A stretch of DNA of 64,000 bases. Origin: Ditylenchus dipsaci (taxonomy: Eukaryota > Nematoda > Chromadorea > Rhabditida > Anguinidae). The stretch covers positions 186,001 to 250,000 of the forward strand of contig SADC01000002.1 of the NCBI GenBank assembly GCA_004194705.1, read 5' to 3'. The position numbers were made by a program, and so were the translations under genes. A model generated the notes under the pieces. It saw only the letters and a program-made list of their open reading frames with translations. It was not told the DNA's origin and searched no databases. This document shows positions 22,581-36,500 of this stretch, piece after piece (the stretch's first letter is position 1; each line of letters begins with the position of its first letter).

Positions 22581-23517
22581 CAAAAGATAGGAAAAAAAGT
22601 TTATGCCCAGAAATATTGCAGAATACAGAAATAAGTATAAGAATATTTTCCGCCCGGACATTTAAACAACCCTATAATTTTGCAACTGAGAGGGGATGGC
22701 TTTAGTAGCGAATGACTTGGATCACCACATAATTTAAATTTAAAAGGGGAGGGGGAATTAATATGCGCATCTCCTAGGTCAGAGGTCCTAGTGCCGCTGA
22801 GTGCACGCCTTATTTTCACATTTATTTACAAGTTTAATCATTTTCGGGTTGTTCATTGGTTTGATTATATTTTCTGAACTTTTTACAATTGTACATGTTT
22901 TATATACCAATGAGTAGCTAAGGTTCTAGGCTTTAATTTGAGCCATCATATCAGGGAAAAAAATACCATTTAGTTAGAGCTAAAATTTCAATAATGACCG
23001 ATTCTGGGCCTTCGAACATACTCTCTTCTTGTTGGGTTGAACCTTTACTAGCTATCCACTTTTCTCAAGTCAATTAAGTGTCAAAATATTTCTATCTAAC
23101 ACTTCAGGCTATTCTGACTCTTAAAATTTGTAAACGCCCTTTGAGAAATCAATTAAATGGTAAAGGTTGAGGCGATAAAAGACCAGGTAAGCATAATTTT
23201 GGTTGGTTTTCTTTCACCTTGATGGTCATTCGTAATTACCAAATTAAAGCAGTTTTTGTCAGAAAATCAGTGCTGGAAAATAATTCCGATCGACTGCTCG
23301 GTAGCTTTTTGGCCCGGAAAGTCAGTAAACTTTCTTTAAAAAATTTATTGATTAATCTTGAAATCATTTAGTGCAACACCATGAAGGTGTTGAGCATGTT
23401 TGCAATAGATAATACATATTCATTTTATTTGAAAAGAGTTTCATTACAATTGCGCACAATAATTAGATGATTTTACAATGTTCCCTTTACTTTATGTTCG
23501 CATTCAACATAACTTAT

Positions 23518-26225
23518 TCAAAACTTCATGCCAGGATATGAAGTGGACAGACAAGTGCCTGAATCACAGGACTGCTTGAACGAGGTCACATACAGAGGGT
23601 TGCTGTTGATTGTGAACTTGCATCTCTCATTGCCTGAATGGGTGAACGAGCAGACTGTGAACAAAGACAAGTCGAAGGCTAGAACAATTTTGTTAAATTA
23701 ACTTTTAAACCACAGCAGAAAGTAGGTTTGGGCAAAAAGTCACTTTTTTATTAAAATCTTTGCTAAACATCGCCTTACGCCCCTTAGTAGAATGTTCTAG
23801 TGAGTTAAAAAAGTTAAAGGGGGGGGGGCATTTGGTGGGGGGGGGGGGGCGGTTGACAAATGGGTTTGTCAACACAGTGAGAAACTCATTGACAGGTTCC
23901 AAAATATTTTATGTATAAGACTTAAATGTTTTTTATAATGGGTTTGACTAAATTATTCAAGATTATTTAGTGAAACCCATTGTAAATAACATGAAAAGCC
24001 TTTTTTGAACCTGTCAATGAGTTTTTCGTTATGTCGAGAAACTCATTTTTCAACTAGCCCCCCTCCAAATGTCACCCCTCCCTTTAAAAACTGTGTAGAT
24101 GTATCTAAGCAGATATTTAGAACCCATTTAAGGAGCTTTAAAAAGACCAACCTGGAGAAGATCTGAGAAGAAAGCCACCGATTCGTTTGATGTAGTCATT
24201 CCACTTATACTGGATGGTACCCAATAGGTTGGCATCATAGGCGTAATAGCCGTGATAGTTGATCAGGCCAGCCTTTTCAAGCAAGTAAAACCGAACCCAG
24301 TAGTGCTGACCCTCGATTATAGTGTCTCGAAACTCGCCACTGAACACATGCTCCCATCCAGAACTGCCTTTGGCCCCGTCACAACGGGAATAGGTGCCGA
24401 ACCATAGGTTGAACAGGGTTGCGTGGAAGCTGGCATAGTCGTCGCCCGTCTTGTCTACAAATTTTAATTTTCTAGAAAACTGTTAGTTACTCATTTCTGG
24501 AGGTCAATTTTTTTGAATTTTGTTTCCCGAAAACTAAATTTAATATCTTTTTATCTGCATTTTTGCACATTTTAGTCAAGTGAACTAAATATATTGATAA
24601 ATTTTCTAGTTTTAAACACATATCGGCTTCCTACTAGAATAAATGTTAACATGACAAAATCCCTTTTTTCGGATTACAGTTTTAACTGCCTGGTTAGAAG
24701 AACTCCACGAAACCGGCCCTAAAGTAACCGCTAATGGCCCTGATAACCCTGAGTACCGCTAATTTCATGATATAATCCACTTCTAAGATGTACCTAATAT
24801 GTACTTTTTAAAGGTCCTTGTGAAGCCAAACTTTGTTGACAACTCATTGTTTCAATATTTAGATTTGCAGTATCTTAATTATTTGGGCCATACTTACTTT
24901 TTCCTTTCAAATACTCGTAAGCCAGCTTAAAGACAGTAGTATTAGTGACTGTAGTCAGAAAAGTGTCCAGTGCAGCACGTCTTACATCGTCCATGGATTC
25001 CTCCTCGGTGCACACCTAAAGGATTAATGCGATAAAGAGGCCGTCGTGAAAATTTTTGGGGCTGTTGGATAAGCAGTTAATCGAACATCAAAAAACATCT
25101 TACCTGATAGTTTTAGACCATTATATAGTATACTCAAACTTTATTGTCTTTTCAATTTTTTAGAGTCCTTTCTAAGGAGTTCCTGATAGCTCTATTAAAG
25201 TTTAAAATTTTTAAAATGCAAATAATTGGTAGGGTGACCAATGCGAAAAACATCTCTAGCATCTTAATGGGGTCCTTATTTTTTTTCTAGCATCCGCAAT
25301 AACACTCCTAACAAAAACCGCAGAATATTTTTTGCTTCTCGATCCAGCTTGAAAAATTTTATGGCCTAAAGTCCCGACCGCGCCGTTTAGCCACATCTTA
25401 GTTTGGGACTCTGTCAAAGTTTTTGTTTAAAAGATTTATATGGGAATCTGCTTGAAAGCTTCTACAAACCTACAATAAAACGTTTACAGTCAGCATCGCT
25501 TTAATACAATTTCAAATACCAACTAAACTGACCGGAGGGTGGAAAAGTGAGTGGTTGTAGATGCTGAGTAGGGCTTTGTAGACAGGACGTTCCAGGAAAG
25601 CTTCGCTCACATTGTTGAACAGCCTGAAAGCATCTTTTAGGCCAAAAACACTCTGTTAGGTAGACTCACGGGCTCGGTGACACATCCTTCTCCCCGTCCA
25701 CCTTGTTGCCCCAATTGAATGTGATGCTCGAGTTGGAGACTCTGTCTTCAGAATCTGCCTCCCATAGGGCATCCACCAGCTTTTGCAGCTCTGGATCAGC
25801 AGTTTCGTTCTTCTTGTGGGGTGGTTTGTGGCTGGAGTTATGGTGGTGATGTCGCCCTTCCAAATAGTATTCTGGGGTTGGATCGACTGCAGGCATAGTC
25901 TCCAAGTGGACTGATACAATCTGCAATTTTAGAACGAAAGTAGGAATTTTCGGATGTAGGCTAGCTTACCCGCTGCCATGATCCATCGCCTAATTCAACG
26001 CCAACCACGGCTTTTACTTGACTGTGGAGATAATCGAACACACATTTCTAATAGAGAATTTTTTCAATATGTTCAATATGTTTTTTGAATTAGCTATAAA
26101 ACAACCTTGTGCACAACTTGTCCGAAAACTCCTCGGAAATTGATGGGCTGAGCCAAGGCACAGACTGTGTACACTGCTATTTCAAATTCGGGGCTTGTGC
26201 CTACCAACACATTCTTTGGCTGATC
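23518..26225 (-). CDS. EndoU-family poly(U)-type endoribonuclease, 3' part with one complete domain
   Basis: Exons (minus): 26225-26106, 26047-25970, 25920-25670, 25623-25533, 25015-24898, 24454-24152, 23678-23518; all GT-AG, all phases consistent, 374 codons with TGA. Residues 1-66 begin VGTSPEFEIAVYTVC, which is the end of an EndoU domain, so an upstream domain precedes this model. Residues 67-107 are a His-rich linker (HHHH at 90-93). About 108-373 is a full EndoU domain: PLFNNVSEAFLERPVYKALL, then EHVFSGE with H255, E254 and E260, GQHYW with H270, K309 aligned with the catalytic lysine, and SSPAFDLSLFTVCSF near the end. These match the His/His/Lys site of XendoU, so activity is plausible. 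The family cleaves RNA at uridines in a metal-dependent manner. Secretion is inferred from the candidate 5' exon at 40.2 kb. Confidence 0.9.
23815..24090. repeat. G-run-bounded inverted repeat in the last EndoU intron
   Basis: Left arm AAAGGGGGGGGGGCATTTGG... with 'gaaactcattgacaggttc'. Right arm 'gaacctgtcaatgagttt...' ends in CCCCCCTCCAAATG...CCTTT. It is a MITE-like palindrome of about 270 bp with long G homopolymers. Confidence 0.65.
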
Positions 26226-26259
26226 CTAAAAAAATTTGTGTAGGTAATGACGAAAATCA

Positions 26260-27500
26260 TTTAGATTTTAATTAATGAATTTATGAATTTCTCCAATAAG
26301 TTGCGGCGGCTTATTTTCCAAGCTTTCTTCAAGGCGATAAATAATAAGAAAAAATATGGTATTCACACAACCGAAGAAACTTAGGTTCGAACCCGCCTAG
26401 CTCCATACTTACGTTTAGGGGTCTAAAGTTTTAAAAAATTACATAAAAATGTCTGAGAACAAATGATATTTTGGACTTTTAGAAAAACAACAAACAAATA
26501 AAATAAAATATTTTTTTTCAGAAAAAGCTAAAGTTTAGAAGGGGTGTGCACAAGCTGGCCCGATACAGCCTGGCTGAACCCCTATATCAGGCCTGAATCC
26601 GTCTGGGGTTATTCTCTTTAAAGCGAATAAATTCAAAATGGGGGCTTGGGGGCTTGGAGTTGAGATGCGCGCACTCACTTACTTTAGACATAATTCCGAG
26701 CAAGACTCTTGATTGAAAATGCATTTAGAGAGTCTTTTTGCCCAGATCCAGTGACCAAAACGGGGTAGAATACTCTCATGTATATAAAAAGTAAAGTATC
26801 CAGATACCCTCCAGTACCCTTTACCTTGGTCCCAAAGGCCTGCGAGAAATTCAAAATATGTCAAAATTTTCGACTCCCACCCCTCGGGGTAGATGGTGAT
26901 TTTGAGGTATTTTAGGGTCATTTTAGGTGATTTATCACATTTTCATTGATGGAGCTGGGCAAAAAGAGTCTTTTACTGCATTTTGATTAAAATCCTGCTC
27001 GGAATTGTGTCGCAGATGCGCAAGTGATTAGGTCATAGGTAACCCTAAGCCATGGGGTGCGCACACACAAACATACCTTAGACACAAATCACTCGAAAAT
27101 GACCCGGATGCATAAAAAGCAGGCATACCAGGATTTTTTTATGCTTCATTCTTTATAAGTAAAGAAACTGTTCAAAATCTATCATTTTTTCTTTACTTAA
27201 ACTAAAAAGGCTAAAATTTAGTGTCCCCTTTATGGCTTTGAGCAGAAAAAATGAGTTCGGAATGTGATTAGGGACCACATTAAAGAAATCCCAGTATTAG
27301 GGGGGGACTTGAGAAGTGCCGCTAAAAGTACAAAATCAGGGCTTTTTATAAAATAGGCAATCTCGATGCAAAAAACTGATTTTAATTGAACTAGCCTTAT
27401 CAGACCGTTTATTTGTTTACAATAAACACTCAATAAAACACTCCCACAAATTGGTCCAACACACACACAAGCTTTTCCTCCCTTCTAATCATTAGCAATT
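26260..27500. repeat. Spacer between EndoU and KCNQ with dispersed repeat
   Basis: Between the EndoU exons and the KCNQ start there are no exons. 27075-27220 shares 'cttagacacaaatc.ctcgaaa.tgac' and 'gttcaaaatctatcattttt' with 51940-52060 and in part with 31500-31580, an uncharacterised dispersed repeat. A B-box-like GGTTCGAACCCGCC lies near 26385. Confidence 0.5.
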
Positions 27501-27515
27501 TTAGGCAGTGTCAAA

Positions 27516-30500
27516 ATGATAGATTCTGCCGAAGTTGCTCAAATGCAGAAACCCTTCCTACACAACAATCCTAACCAGCAAAGAAGTGTTAGACACAGAG
27601 CTCAGTTGGTGCACCGACGATTCCGCAGTCAGGTCTACAACTTTTGGAGAGGCCTGACAACACACTTGGGTTTTTGTATCATATAGGCAAGTTTTTTTTA
27701 AGCAAGCCCATATTTTTAGCGTGAAAATCTATTTGGGTCTAGTACAGACATAAAACGCATCAATTTAATATTTTTTTAATTCATGACTTTTGCGTGGTTA
27801 GGCATATTTTATTCTGTTAACTATATTTGGACAGTCTGAGTCAGAATGACCACCCACTCATTCTGACTCGAAATGGGATCCACCGAATTAACTGTAGAAT
27901 TCTAGAAGTCAAAAATTTAAAAAAACTTTTATTTCGTGTATGTGACTTAGTGACCCCTTGTTTTTGCTTGAAAATTACGTAGTTCTTGTAGGTCCAACCT
28001 TCATATCCTATTCAACTTTTATAAAAAACAACAAGATGATATGAAGATGGTAGTGAGTTATATTTTGAACCCCAATTTTTTGCCGATAATACCTTGTTCA
28101 GCAGGAATATTGGTTAAAAGAAACTTCTTAGCCGAGTCGGTCTTGATGGCGCAGTGGATAAATGTCTGCACATTCTAAAATTTTAAGTCTAATGTTCGCA
28201 TCTTTGTGGGTGGATGGGCCTTTTATAGGGTGGTTTGCTAAATTATTTGCTTGCTGCTAGAGAAGGGTCCAACATTATAACTTGCAAATTGTGCCTTTTA
28301 GCTGACCCATTCTGATGGTCTTCTATAAGATTGGCAATGCAGTTTGCACATTTTTGTTATAGGATCTGTGCTAGCCAAAACCACAAGGGAACCAAGTCAT
28401 CTCGAAAAATTCCTATAATTGCCTTATATTTTTTCTGCATTCCTTCTAGCATATTTGGAGAATTCCGAAGAAGATATTTTTTAGCAAAAATATACTTAGG
28501 CAAACTATTTTGCTTTAATTGGGTAATTTTTTGTGGAAAGTTAAAAAAAGAGTCGTCAAAGAAAACTTTTTTCGGCAGGACTGTTTCAAACGCCCCTGAC
28601 TTAGAATCATGTCTCAGAAAAAGAAAAAGTAAAGTGTATAACTAAATCACAATTTTTACAGCCGTATTTTCGTGCATTTTGTTTGTGTGTTGCTTGAGCG
28701 CGATGTCTGATTTGGATGAGCAAGTTCTGGACTTTATTCACTACATGGAAATATTCCTTGCCATCTATTTTTTGCTCGAATTTCTGTCCAGATTGTGGTC
28801 TGTGGGTGCAGATGGCAAATACCAGGGTGTAATAGGTAGGCACTTTTGCTGCTTTTGAGCTAACTTTTGAATCACTTTTTACAGGCAGATTGATTTACTT
28901 GAGAAGACCAGTCTGTTTAATTGATGTTCTCGTGCTCTGTGCCACTTTTTTCGTGTTCTTGTGGAGCAGAATTTCGTTAGCAACACTGATGCTATTGAGA
29001 AGCTAAGATTCTTGCAGATTCTCAGACTTTTTCACATAGATAGACAGGTGAATCACAATTTGACCCTATTGTTGAATCCATACAAGTTTTTGCCTTGGTC
29101 CTCCGGCTGTTTTTTGGCTTGTGTTCAGGCACAGAGCATGCCAACATATGTTAACACTCCTCTTGTCGAACGTGATATTCGGGAGTCCTGGCTCAGAATA
29201 TCACGCTGAGCACAATGATCGTTTTGGTTTGATAAATTTTAAGGAAAAAGTTGGGGTTTGAGGTGCTCAAAAGCACAGATTTTTTCAAAATTTATTCTTT
29301 TAATGAAAAATCATTTCTGGGGGTGAAATTTTACGAGAAATTCAAAAAAATCCAAACTCTAAAAGTGCACTTAGCGGTCACAAACAAGATGTTTTATATT
29401 TTTTTATCCTTTTAATTCTTATTTGAAAGGAACAATAGGGCCCATACGCACACCATTGACGGCAAATGGAGCAACTATAAAGAGCGCCACAGACATTTGC
29501 GGGAATCAACACCACTCAATCACCACATCAATGAATATAATAGGAGAGAACGCTACGATGCTCCAAATGTCTTTTTTAATTTCGGAGTCAAGTTGCTGAA
29601 TTGTATCTTAGTAAATAAAGAATACAAATATAAAACAGCTTGTTTCTGACCGCTGTGTGCATTTTTAGAGACTAATTTTTTTTAAATTCTCGTGAAATTC
29701 GACCTCTAGAAATGATTCTTCGTCAAAAAAAATTTCGGATCATTTGTTTGAGCACCCTAAACCAAAGTAGCCCCAAGAAGTTTGGGTAGAGCCTTTGAAC
29801 ATTCGTAGTTTTTTAATTTTTTCCTTGGCACAAAAATTAAAAAAACGTCATAATTTTTTAGGTACTTTATATTTTTCAAATCTGTAACATACATCTTGAA
29901 GAGGAAATGCAAGGATATTTTTTGACTACTTATTTGTCCAAAAGTTAAGTTCGCAAAAAAGCCTCTGAGGGTGACTCATATTCAAATGTCTATGAAATAT
30001 TTGACACCACACAGACTGAGTACAGAAAGAAATTTGTTCTACAGTCGAGTCTCGATTTAACGTACCCCCTGGGGACCGGCCCTAGGGGTACGTTAAATCG
30101 AGGGGTACGTTATATCGGGGGTGAATTTGACGGAGTTTATTATTGGAGGTACCGGCCCTGGGAGTACGTTAAATCGAAGGGTACGTTAAATTGGGGGTAC
30201 GTTAAATCGAGACTCGACTGTATAGAAAATCTCATGAAGAATTTTAATGTGCAAAGAAAGTTTAAAATGCTTTTCTTAAGCAGTCATGGCCTCTATATGA
30301 CAGGTCTCTTTTTAGAGCTGTCATTTGTCCTCACTAAAATGTGCACACTGTCAAATTTGAAATTTTGACACCGGATTCATGTCCAGCATGGTCGATTAGC
30401 TTAGAAAACAGCTCTTATAATAAACAAATTTCTCCTGAGACAAAAAACATTTACCATAGACCAGCGTATGTTAGGACGGACTCGAGCAAAATTTTTAAAA

Positions 30501-33500
30501 TTAATAGAAAACGCAAAAGTATGACGAAACGCTCACTTTCATAAAATTGGTTTGAGCTAAAACTACAATCTCCAATTCAGATGACAACCTGGAAGCTTAT
30601 CAAAAATATGGTGCAGCGAAGCAAGTCTGTTATTCCGCTCACATCCTATATCTAACCCCACCCTTAAACTCCAGGTTTGAGTTGATATCAGCATACTACA
30701 CCACCTTCATGGTGTTTCTAACCATGTCCGTGCTGGTCTACAACATTGAAACCACACCTCCAAGCTCTACTCCACCCATTTATAGCCATTTTCCGGTTTT
30801 CAATGGGTCTCAGACTACCGAGTCTCCAGCTACTTTCGCTAACTTCGGCGAGTCTTTCTGGTTCTCCATAGTGTCGGTGTTAACTATCGGCTATGGAGAC
30901 ATAGTGCCCAAGCAGTGGCAAAGCAAGGTTGTCGTCTGTCTACTATCTTATGTGGGTTTGAGCATGTTCTCAGCTGCCAGTGGGTTGGTCGGGGTGGGCA
31001 TGAGCCTCATGTTGCATAATCAGCATAAGGAGAAAAAACAGGGCGAGCGATTTTCGACTTTGAGCATATTTCAATGAATTTTACCTTTTAGGCAAGGTCA
31101 GGCATCTGGCTGCTTGCACCATACAAGCATGGTTAGTTTTGATAGTGACAAAAAATCCCTGTGATAACTTTTGGGTCTAATTTCTGACGAATGTTCATCC
31201 CAGGGTCTTGCCGACCCTATCTCATGTCATGCGTTCCGTACCTTCCGTCAAAAGTCACGTTCCGTCATAATTCCTTGTGGTTTTTTAAAGGACAATACTG
31301 TTTTTTTTTGACGCAAAAACATCATAAAACCTGCGTAAAAATTTGAATTCAAATAAATAATTTATAGTTATAATTATATTTCAAATAAATAATTTTATTT
31401 ATTTAAAAAAATATTTTTTTGATTGAAAAAGAAAATGGACGCCCAAAATAAACTTTAGCAGGCCATTTTTTGACTAAAAGTTGAAGCAAGTTAGGATTAA
31501 CAACCTTCTGAGTACACAAACTAGAGTTTATTTATGCGGTAGGCCCCAGTATTCAAAACTATGTTCAACATCTTCTTGTTAGTGCGTCCTGTGTGATTAG
31601 TGGCCCTCTTTTATTCCCTTCCCCTCCCAATACAGCCCTTGATCCCTTTAAAATTCAAAAGGCGCCAATTTAAATTTTTCAAATTTTGATTAAAAACCAT
31701 GATACCCCCTGTGGTTCGAAATTTTTTTCTCAGAATCAAAAAAACGGCCGGCTTTCTCATGAAATCGGGGTCGAGAAACACGAATATGAGGTTATCTCCT
31801 CCATCCGATCACTCCCGTGGGGGGGGGGGGGGGATTGTAAACTCAAGCCCCTGTCTTAGCCTATAAATAATAAGCACCAGCAGGTGTGAAACCCAGCGCT
31901 TTGTTGGATAGCGAAGAAGGTGAGGATCATTTCGACAGCAACGTGTGAATAAAAGAAGATAAAAAATAAGGTATACACCCCGAGGGACACGAACCGTCGA
32001 CCCTAGGCAATGCGTATATAAAGTTTCCTCCCCTTTAAAATATTTTTTTTGCCTATACACTGTTCTAAGAGAAGATCCGTTCAACATGACTTATTCAGAA
32101 TAAAATTTTCGTCTAGGTGTTTTAGCCAATCCAGCTGCTTAAAAAACCACAATGACTTTTGACGCACCCGCTATTGATCAAAATTTTCTCTAAAATTTCA
32201 CCTAGAGATTGTAGTGAAAAAGAAACTAGGCCCGTGTAGGGATCGAGCATACGACCGATTTTAAAGGAGCAGGCAACTTGTGTGACTGGAAATTTCGGTG
32301 CATAGACGTTTCCTCGAAAATGAAACTTTTTTCATGCCTTGGTCCTCCCTGTTGATTTTTTGCAAAAAAATTTTAAGTTTAAAAATTTTTTTAATCACAC
32401 GCTAACATGCACTAGTCACTCTGAGCCTAAGCCTTAATGCGTAAAAATCGAAAAAAGTTGACAATAATCAACAGAGGGGGGGGCAAGCTTCAAGTTTGGA
32501 AAAGTTTCGAGGAAACGTCCCGAAAGGAAACGTGCGAAATTTATTTGATGCTTAGCGCAGTGGATAAGCGTTAGTGTTTGTAGGTCCAAAATGGTTCAAA
32601 GGTTCGACCCCGCCTGGTGGCACCCTAGTTATTTTGGCTTGTTCGACCGATTCTAGTTTCAAAACTTATTGTAAAGACACCGAACATCGGGTAGTTTAGG
32701 TACCGGTTCCACCTAATCTCAGATGAGCACAGGTTTGTGTCCATTCCGGCGTACAGGTGATTGAATTTTTTGTAAAATATTTATAGAAATAAGGATAGGT
32801 CTGAACCAGTAGAACGATAATTTTGGCCAGACTCTCTTAGTCAGTGCCCTTGCAAAAGCACCCAGAAACATATTTTTCGATGTTTTAGAGTTGACAAAAA
32901 CATTTTGACCGAAATTCGACTTTTTGACTTGGGAGACCAAGGTAAAGGTACGGTCACATAACCTGGAAATTCCGCAGCCGCTCCCACAACCGCACCCACA
33001 CCCAGACCACACTTGGGTTCACAATAAAATTTGAGCTAGTCAAAAGTGACGAGTGTGGGTGTGGGTGCGAGTGTGGGAGTGGATTTGAGTGCTTTTTCGA
33101 GGGCACCGAATAAGGAAGTTTGACCATAATTTTTATCCCTTTTTTACAAAAAGATGAAAACAGCATTTTTGAAAATAACTTAAAACAACTTTGATTAAAA
33201 AAGCTGTACTAGTTAACATTCTAGAAAATACTGTGCCAAATTACAACAAGTGGAAGAACGCATTCGCAAAACTCGAGTCATGCTCAAAATAGCCAATGAA
33301 AGGTTTTTTACTGCTGCTTTATGCAGATAAATCTCACTAAAAATTTAAGGCGTCTAAAGAAGCGCTCTGTGCGACTCACCAAAGTGCTCAAAAGGCAAAT
33401 GTCTGTCCAGGTAAGTAGTATTTTCCAAAACTCCTCAAAGAAAACTAAAAAAAATTGTCCAGGAGTTTCGCAACGCAGAAGCAGCCAATCCAGAATCAGA

Positions 33501-36500
33501 AGTGACCAAGTCCCTAATCAAAGCGGCCACCCATGTTATTATTACTGACAAGGTTGGGCTTATTTATGCTCGCATAAGAGGTAACCATAAAAAGTATCCA
33601 GAGATCGGTTTGGGGTCAACACAATTGGAACTTGGTTTGCTTTCAAGAAACTAAGTAGGTTTAGGGGTAGGCAAAACGAGGAAAATCAGTAGCAAACCCA
33701 GAGTATTTATAGTTCACCTTTTTCCACCAAAAATAGTTTTTTAGCAGGGTCCGTATACAGAACCGTTGTTAGATTTAGGACCGAGAATTACTCTGGATCC
33801 TAACCTTTGTTTTGAAATTTAACAGAGCAGGACTCAGATCTGAAATACGGTGGGTACAAATCAAGTACAAATCCAGGTACAAATCAAAACAAGGGTTGTA
33901 CAGTCCACTCTCGATACAGTGTAGTGCGCGGGGACTGGAAAAATATACACTATATCGAGAGTTACACTATATCGAGAGTACACTATATCGAAGGTTTCCC
34001 AACGAAACAGTCAATGTTGTACACTATATCGAGAGTTTTCGCCTTAATGACCTGAACCCCAAATCAAAAAGATATTTTATTCGACAAAAATAATAATGGT
34101 ACCATGTGAGAAATGAATTAACGGTTAGACGAGAAGCAACTGGTCATTTTTGATGTACATTTATGGCTTGTTCACGTTGTTCGAGTTAGTGTTAGAGTTC
34201 GAGTTCGGGTAAGAGGTGTTCACGTACATCGAGTTAAAGTTCGAGGTCGCGCTTGAACGTGCTTATGTATATACAGTCAACTCTCGATACAGTGTACCCT
34301 CGATACAGTGTAGATCTCGATATAGTGTATATTTTTTGAATTTCATTTGTCAGCCCTAAGCCAAACTGGCTCAAAGTGTACTCTCGATATAGTGTAACCT
34401 CGATACAATGTAGATTTTTCCTGGTCCCCCAGCCTACACTATATCGAGAGTTGACTGTAGCTCAAATGGCTCAGAACTTCGCCTCTGAGCTGTCAAAAGC
34501 CATTAAAAGTTAGTTTTCAGGCCGTTTACTACAAGGGATCCGAGTTATATGCATCATCACCTTCAAATTTGACCTCGAACTCGAGGTACGTCAACACCCT
34601 CGAGTTAGAGTTCGAGTTCGGATCAGAGGTGTTCACGTAATCAAAACCCGAACTCTAACTCGAACTCTGACTCTAACTCGAACAACGTAAACAAGCCATT
34701 ACATTATCATGTTTCTGTTTTTCGCCTCCCATTCTTCTGATGCATCGGCAAAACTAAGCACCGCATGATCATCAGAATGCTGTTTTATATAATGACTGGC
34801 AAAATCAAACGCTTTATAAGCTTTCAACCGTCTCTTAATTGTTTCACTTTCCCTGCCCTTCACTACATTTCTTTTCGGTTCTTCTAACCTCGGCAAAAAA
34901 GATCCAAGAATTCAATTGTAGCCCATCGTACCCTCTTATTAACGAATTTGGCGCTTTTATTTTTGGCAACTTCCATTACTGATTTCTTCTAGTTCAAAGT
35001 AATCAAACCTCACTCTTTTCAGTACTTATTGCTAAATTTGCAAAAAACGGATAAATTTACATTTTAGAGACAGCAATTTCAATAAAATTAGAAAATATAC
35101 ACTTTATCGAGAGCTGTTTTCTTTGTCGGGACCGCAAAAAATATACACTATATCGAGAGTTACACTGTATCGAGAGTGCACTATATCGAAGGTATGGTTC
35201 CTCATGTTTTTGAATTAACCAACCAAGTCGTAAAAAACATACACTGTATCGAGAGTTACACTATATCGAGAGTGCACTATATCGAGAGTAGACTGTATCT
35301 GGATCCAATTTTAAATCTAAGGAAAGGATCCACAGTATTCTGGGATCAAAAATGCGCCTGGGATTCTGCATTGATTCCAGTTGCCAGGATTCAATCACCA
35401 AAACTTAATAGCTAGGCAGTATCGCCATGTATAGATAATTAGAAGGCAGGGGTTACTCCCTAGTTGCAATAAGAAGGTACCAACAGGGTGAACAACTCAA
35501 TTTTAAAATTTTCAACAAATCCAGGCATTTGTTTTATTTTTGGCTAATTTCTGGACAATGTCCGGGCAACATTACATATTGTGCTCGGCTTTTGGAAAAA
35601 AAATCCGGGCAAAAATAGGGCGAATCCGGAAATGCCCGGAAAACCGGGTAAGTTGTCACCCTGGTACCAATTTTTAATTGTCAGACGCAATCACTAATTT
35701 CTAATTACTAGGGTGTATCGCCCTAATCGTTGAAATACTTGTGCCAACCACACAATATTTATATTTCTATCAGCTAATTTTTGGATTTCGAATAAGGTCA
35801 CTGTTTTAACATCCTTGGGTAACACGTGTTTTTGAATAACCCAAAATCGAATGGTTCAGATAGCTGAAGAGCACAGACCACCTTCTCCCCTGCTTCAAAC
35901 TCACAGATCACCCAGTCCAACTACTTCTTTACGCAAAATGCTGCTGAACCCTGAACTTTCGCCCAGTGCCAGCATAGTAAGTTTCACAAAATTGTATTTT
36001 CTAGCTAGTAAACCAAAAAATTCAGAAAAGAGCATCCTTCGAGTCCGTACGCCGCAGCTCCGCCTTGCCTTTTTCGCGCAATAATGTTCGTTTTGGGTTA
36101 CCTATGGTTAAAGGACCATGGTTTTTGAGCGCAGCGGCACAGCCGAAATTGAATTGGCGGAGGAGACTTCTCTTTCGTCTATCAGTGTACTCTTTCGAGT
36201 CGTTTCGAATGAAATTCAGAACAGAGCATAGAATTCAGAAAAGAGTACACTGATAGACGAAGAGAAGTGTCCTCCGCCAATTCAAATTTTGCGTGTGCTG
36301 CTGCGCGCAAAAACTATGGCCTTAAAAGAAATTAGATAATATTTCAAATTTTCTAGGTGTTTATGGAATCTTTCCGAAGATCCAGTGATTTTGGAGAAAA
36401 TGACATGACCACTAGCGATACCACCTCAACCATCTCGTTGGACCTGTCAGATGATGAGAAACTGTTAGACTACTACTATGACCAGCCCTACAGGAGTCAT

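Larger units (their letters stand above)
33901..35295. mobile_element. Tigger-type element, CTCTCGATACAGTG family
   Basis: Starts CAGTCCACTCTCGATACAGT and ends ACTATATCGAGAGTAGACTG, TA at both sides. It contains two further elements nested inside each other and a transposase C-terminal fragment. Located in a KCNQ intron. Confidence 0.75.

Noticed and set aside
28331..28645. 104-codon plus-strand ORF in the first KCNQ intron
   Set aside because: Overlaps the acceptor region of KCNQ exon 2 and has no recognisable domain.
32540..32640. Possible tRNA gene
   Set aside because: A and B boxes are present, but no acceptor stem or anticodon loop folds properly; better as a SINE head. The same applies to B-box matches near 9915, 26385, 41355, 41450, 47430 and 55087.
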